From: Paracoccaceae bacterium
GTDB taxonomy: Bacteria > Pseudomonadota > Alphaproteobacteria > Rhodobacterales > Rhodobacteraceae
DNA: 64,000 nt
Assembly: GCA_016778765.1 (NCBI GenBank)
Contig: JADHOV010000001.1
Location: 62,001 to 126,000 of the forward strand
Reading direction: 5' to 3'
The notes below the pieces were generated by a model. That model searched no databases and was not told the origin of the DNA. It saw only the letters and a list, made by a program, of their open reading frames with translations. Within the stretch, counting starts at the first letter, position 1. Each line of letters begins with the position of its first letter. The translations under genes and the position numbers were made by a program. Positions 61,235 through 64,000 of this stretch are shown in pieces.

Positions 61235-61340
61235 GCTTTCCCCAAATCTGAGCAAGTCTATTTAATAAAGAAATATAGATAAAAAGGAAGTAGGATATGT
61301 AGACAAACAAGTTTCTGTGGATCAAATTTTTTCCAGCTAT

Positions 61341-61349
61341 TTATCCACA
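61341..61349 (+). promoter_or_regulatory. Perfect DnaA box 1
   Basis: TTATCCACA, the full consensus, 17 bp from the minus-strand near-consensus box TGTGGATCA (61316-61324). Confidence 0.85.
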
Positions 61350-61365
61350 ATAAAAAAACTGAGCA

Positions 61366-61440
61366 AAAAAATATTTCAATATATTTTATATTTAAATCAG
61401 ATACTTAAAAAAATTCTGAATTAAATTATGTGTTAAATTG
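61366..61440. other. AT-rich candidate unwinding element
   Basis: About 75 bp of nearly pure A and T, with repeated runs such as AAAAAAATATTT and TTTTATATTTAAAT, flanked by DnaA boxes. Position and composition fit a duplex-unwinding region. No experimental support is visible from sequence. Confidence 0.6.
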
Positions 61441-61593
61441 ACTATCCACAGTTTAAGCAGGGACAAACTTATCCTTTTCCACATTGTATATTTATATGGT
61501 TTTGCTAATTTTATACGTCAATTTATAAATATTTGCGTTTCTAGCTGTGTATGCGGTAATTTTATCTATCTATCCACCCAGTTTTTGGACAAG

Positions 61594-61602
61594 TTATCCA
61601 CA
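61594..61602 (+). promoter_or_regulatory. Perfect DnaA box overlapping the maf start codon
   Basis: TTATCCACA whose last A is the first base of the maf ATG (61602). DnaA bound here would cover the maf leader, linking origin occupancy with expression of maf-aroE-coaE-dnaQ. Confidence 0.8.
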
Positions 61603-62201
61603 TGCGACCTTCTCTGATTTTGGCTTCTTCATCCACTGCGCGTGCAACATTGTTGCGTAATGCGGGTATTGTGTTTGAAATATACCCCCCAAAAATTGAT
61701 GAACAAATGATAAAAGAAAGCATGATTTCTGAAAATTTATCACGCCGCGATATGGTGGATCATTTGGCAGAAATGAAAGCATCTAAGGTTGCTTCAAAAT
61801 TTCCAGATTCATTTATCATCGGATCTGATCAAATTTTGGAATTTCAGGGACAGGTTATTTCGAAACCCCAGAACAAAGCAGAGCTTTTTGCGCAATTGCA
61901 AGCGTTTCAAAACGAGACCCACAGATTGTTTACGTCCGCTGTCATCTACCATGAAAACCGCCCAATTTGGCGGCATATTTCAAAGGTAGATGTGTCTTTT
62001 AGATCGTTACCCGATACGGTTCTCACCGCATATATTGATCAATTTTGGGATCATATTCGATATTGCGTGGGGGGATACAGGCTTGAAGCTGAAGGCGTGC
62101 AACTTATCCGTAGAATCAATGGTGACTATTTCAGTGTTTTAGGGTTACCGTTATTAGAAGTGCTTAATTTCTTATCGCTTAGAGGGAATTTTTCAATATG
62201 A
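61602..62201 (+). CDS. maf: Maf-like nucleoside triphosphate pyrophosphatase
   Basis: House-cleaning pyrophosphatase family, often beside the origin in alphaproteobacteria. 199 residues. LILASSSTARATLLRNAG at the N-terminus, KASKVASKFPDSFIIGSDQ and the C-terminal GGYRLEAEGVQLIRRINGDYFSVLGLPL. ATG 61602 shares a base with a DnaA box; no clear Shine-Dalgarno. Overlaps aroE by 4 nt. Confidence 0.93.
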   Translation: MRPSLILASSSTARATLLRNAGIVFEIYPPKIDEQMIKESMISENLSRRDMVDHLAEMKASKVASKFPDSFIIGSDQILEFQGQVISKPQNKAELFAQLQAFQNETHRLFTSAVIYHENRPIWRHISKVDVSFRSLPDTVLTAYIDQFWDHIRYCVGGYRLEAEGVQLIRRINGDYFSVLGLPLLEVLNFLSLRGNFSI

Positions 62202-63031
62202 CGGTGTCAAAAATACCTCTGGTAGCCGTGATTGGTCATCCGATTTTTCATTCAAAATCACCAAGGTTGCACGGCAATTGGTTGAAAAAACTGGGGCTGC
62301 CGGGTCATTATATACCTGTCGATGTTGAACCTGTTGATTTTGGAAATGTGCTTAAAACCATGCCGAAAATGGGTTTTGTGGGCGCTAATGTCACAATTCC
62401 GCACAAACATCTTGCTTTAACGCATGCCGACCACGTATCCGATCGAGCGGCATTAATCGGAGCTGCGAATACATTATCGTTCAGCGAGGATGGAAAAATC
62501 TATGCTGATAATACAGATGGGTATGGATTCATTGAAAATATTAAAGATCATCAGCCTGATTGGAATGCAACCTCAGGACCAGCACTGGTTTTGGGCGCCG
62601 GTGGAGCCTCGCGTGCTGTATTATCGGCATTGATAGAAGCTGGGGTTCCCGAAATATATTTAGCGAATAGAACGCGCGCCAGAGCGGATCAGTTGAAAAC
62701 CGATCTTGGGGCAAGGATTCAGGTTTTGGACTGGTCAAAAATCTCAAATATTTTGGATGGCATAGATTTAATGGTGAATACGACATCTTTGGGTATGGTG
62801 GGAAAGCCAGATTTATCATTAAGCTTGAAAAATCTTACCGCTAAAACATTGGTAACAGATCTGGTCTACACACCGCTCGAAACCGATCTCTTAAAGCAAG
62901 CCAGCGCAATTGGATGCCCCGTGGTAGATGGTTTGGGAATGTTAATACATCAAGCAGTACCGGGTTTTGAGCGGTGGTTTGGTAAAAAGCCAACCGTTGA
63001 TCAAGAAACGCGTAACTTATTGTTATCATGA
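62198..63031 (+). CDS. aroE: Shikimate dehydrogenase
   Basis: NADPH-dependent reduction of 3-dehydroshikimate. 277 residues. Substrate motifs VIGHPIFHSKSPRLHG and GANVTIPHK; NADP loop VLGAGGASRAVLSAL; VVDGLGMLIHQAVPGFERW at the C-terminus. Coupled by ATGA overlaps to maf and coaE. Confidence 0.97.
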   Translation: MTVSKIPLVAVIGHPIFHSKSPRLHGNWLKKLGLPGHYIPVDVEPVDFGNVLKTMPKMGFVGANVTIPHKHLALTHADHVSDRAALIGAANTLSFSEDGKIYADNTDGYGFIENIKDHQPDWNATSGPALVLGAGGASRAVLSALIEAGVPEIYLANRTRARADQLKTDLGARIQVLDWSKISNILDGIDLMVNTTSLGMVGKPDLSLSLKNLTAKTLVTDLVYTPLETDLLKQASAIGCPVVDGLGMLIHQAVPGFERWFGKKPTVDQETRNLLLS

Positions 63032-63618
63032 GTTTTTCATTAGGTCTTACAGGATCTATAGGAATGGGAAAATCCACAACCGCAGGGTTTTTCAAAGATG
63101 CAGGCTGTGATGTGTGGGATGCCGATGCAGCCGTACATCGACTTTATACAAAACAAGGCGCCGCGGTCGCACCTTTGTCAAACCTATTCCCAAAGGCATT
63201 GATTGAGGGTGCAATTTCAAGGCAAGTGTTAAAGCATGAATTGCAAAAAAACCCCGATTTGATTGGGCAGCTGGAAGCAATCGTCCATCCGCTCGTGGCG
63301 CAGGATCGACAAACCTTTATAGACTCAGCCCAATCAGATATATTGGTCTTTGATATCCCACTGCTTTTTGAAACCGGCGCAGATGCCCATATGAACGCCG
63401 TAATTTGCGTAACTATAGATGAAGAAGAGCAAAAGAAACGCGTGCTGGAACGCGGAACGATGAACGAGGAGATGTTTGAGCAGATCAAATCGCGCCAATG
63501 GTCAAATTCTCAAAAATGTGAAAAAGCTGATTTTGTGATTTTAACAGACACGCTGGATCATGTGCATGCGCAAGTGGACAATATATTGGCAAATTTAAGG
63601 GCGGTGAAGGATGCGTGA
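63028..63618 (+). CDS. coaE: Dephospho-CoA kinase
   Basis: Last step of coenzyme A synthesis. 196 residues. P-loop [26 protein letters not shown] and [10 protein letters not shown]. It overlaps aroE by 4 nt and dnaQ by 8 nt. Confidence 0.96.
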   Translation: MSFSLGLTGSIGMGKSTTAGFFKDAGCDVWDADAAVHRLYTKQGAAVAPLSNLFPKALIEGAISRQVLKHELQKNPDLIGQLEAIVHPLVAQDRQTFIDSAQSDILVFDIPLLFETGADAHMNAVICVTIDEEEQKKRVLERGTMNEEMFEQIKSRQWSNSQKCEKADFVILTDTLDHVHAQVDNILANLRAVKDA

Positions 63619-64000
63619 AATTGTTTTGGACACCGAAACCACGGGCTTGGATCCCAATCAAGGAGATCGAATCGTTGAAATAGGCGCCGTTGAATTGTGG
63701 AATCACATTCCAACCGGGAAAACCTATCATCAATATATCAATCCCGAACGCAATATGCCCAATGAGGCCTTTCAAGTGCATGGTTTAGGGGATGATTTTT
63801 TACGAGATAAGCCTGTCTTTGCGAGTATCGCGGCCGATTTTGTCGAATTTATTGCCGATTCCAAATTGGTTATTCACAATGCCAGTTTTGATATGCGGTT
63901 TTTAAATACTGAACTTTCATGGGTGAAGCGGCCGCAAATCCCATTAGAACGCGCCTTAGACACATTGGCCATTGCACGTAAAAAATTCCCCGGATCGCCC
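63611..64000 (+). CDS. dnaQ: DNA polymerase III epsilon subunit (3'-5' proofreading exonuclease), 3' part beyond window
   Basis: Proofreading exonuclease of the replicase. 130 codons are visible, from ATG 63611. ExoI motif [12 protein letters not shown], Exo[13 protein letters not shown]. The reading continues beyond 64000. Position next to the origin, after coaE, is standard for Rhodobacterales. Confidence 0.95.
   Translation, partial: MREIVLDTETTGLDPNQGDRIVEIGAVELWNHIPTGKTYHQYINPERNMPNEAFQVHGLGDDFLRDKPVFASIAADFVEFIADSKLVIHNASFDMRFLNTELSWVKRPQIPLERALDTLAIARKKFPGSP

Larger units (their letters stand above)
61235..61601. other. Putative chromosomal replication origin (oriC)
   Basis: A 367-nt gene-free, very AT-rich region between hemJ and maf. 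It holds DnaA boxes on both strands: perfect TTATCCACA at 61341-61349 and 61594-61602; TTTTCCACA at 61475-61483; CTATCCACA at 61442-61450; TGTGGATCA (minus-strand box) at 61316-61324; CTATCCACC at 61570-61578. The stretch about 61366-61440 is almost pure A/T, a candidate unwinding element. The rho-hemJ-maf-aroE-coaE-dnaQ context and the nearby parAB/parS support origin status. Alphaproteobacterial origins are known beside maf/hemE-type genes. Confidence 0.82.

Noticed and set aside
61421-61437. CtrA site in the origin
   Set aside because: TTAA-N8-TTAA occurs, but the consensus spacing is N7, and such repeats are expected by chance in a region this rich in A and T.

Overview
The window is a chromosomal segment of an aerobic anoxygenic phototrophic alphaproteobacterium, most likely a marine Rhodobacteraceae (Roseobacter group). 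It holds an almost complete photosynthesis gene cluster (1-42606) and the probable replication origin with its usual neighbours (about 53850-64000). The family assignment rests on gene order (pufQBALMC with pufC instead of pufX; puhABC-bciE-acsF-puhE-hemA-cycA; ppaA-ppsR-bchG-bch2-bchP-idi) and on the rho-hemJ-oriC-maf-aroE-coaE-dnaQ order. The genus is not determined here.

Layout. 1-10331 (minus strand): crtE-crtF, then bchC-X-Y-Z-pufQ-B-A-L-M-C, with pufC cut by the window edge. 10424-12843 (plus): crtD-crtC. 12824-15908 (minus): crtI-crtB-tspO. 16008-20264 (plus): crtA-bchI-bchD-bchO. 20292-36072 (minus): bchF-N-B-H-L-M-lhaA-puhA-B-C-bciE-acsF-puhE-hemA-cycA. 36406-42606 (plus): ppaA-ppsR-bchG-bch2-bchP-idi. 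42596-46495 (minus): malic enzyme, class-IV aminotransferase, sulfotransferase-like protein. 46628-53877: mutS, grpE/hrcA, rph-rdgB-hemW and a DUF454 membrane protein. 53852-61234 (minus): hemJ, rho, mnmE, mnmG, rsmG, parA, parB. About 61235-61601: oriC-like AT-rich region with DnaA boxes. 61602-64000 (plus): maf-aroE-coaE-dnaQ (partial).

How the genes work together. HemA makes 5-aminolevulinate. BchH/I/D insert Mg, BchM methylates, and AcsF with BciE closes ring E using oxygen. BchL/N/B, BchF, BchX/Y/Z and BchC then shape the ring, and BchG/BchP add and reduce the tail. CrtE/B/I/C/D/F/A form a full spheroidene/spheroidenone route fed by Idi. PufL/M, PuhA, PufA/B and PufC form the RC-LH1 complex, and cytochrome c2 is a candidate electron carrier. 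Assembly factors are PufQ, LhaA, Bch2, PuhB, PuhC and PuhE. PpsR and its antirepressor PpaA are encoded inside the cluster, and seven exact TGT-N12-ACA palindromes lie at bchC (two), crtE/crtD (two), crtI/crtA, bchF and bchG. No bchE, bchJ, pucBA or pufX is seen in the window.

The most unusual points are: crtA has no usable canonical start and appears to begin at ATT; crtC has no ATG/GTG/TTG before its conserved N-terminal region and overlaps crtD; crtI looks leaderless; the phototrophy cluster lies about 19 kb from the putative oriC; and two perfect parS sites lie inside the coding sequences of mnmG and rsmG.
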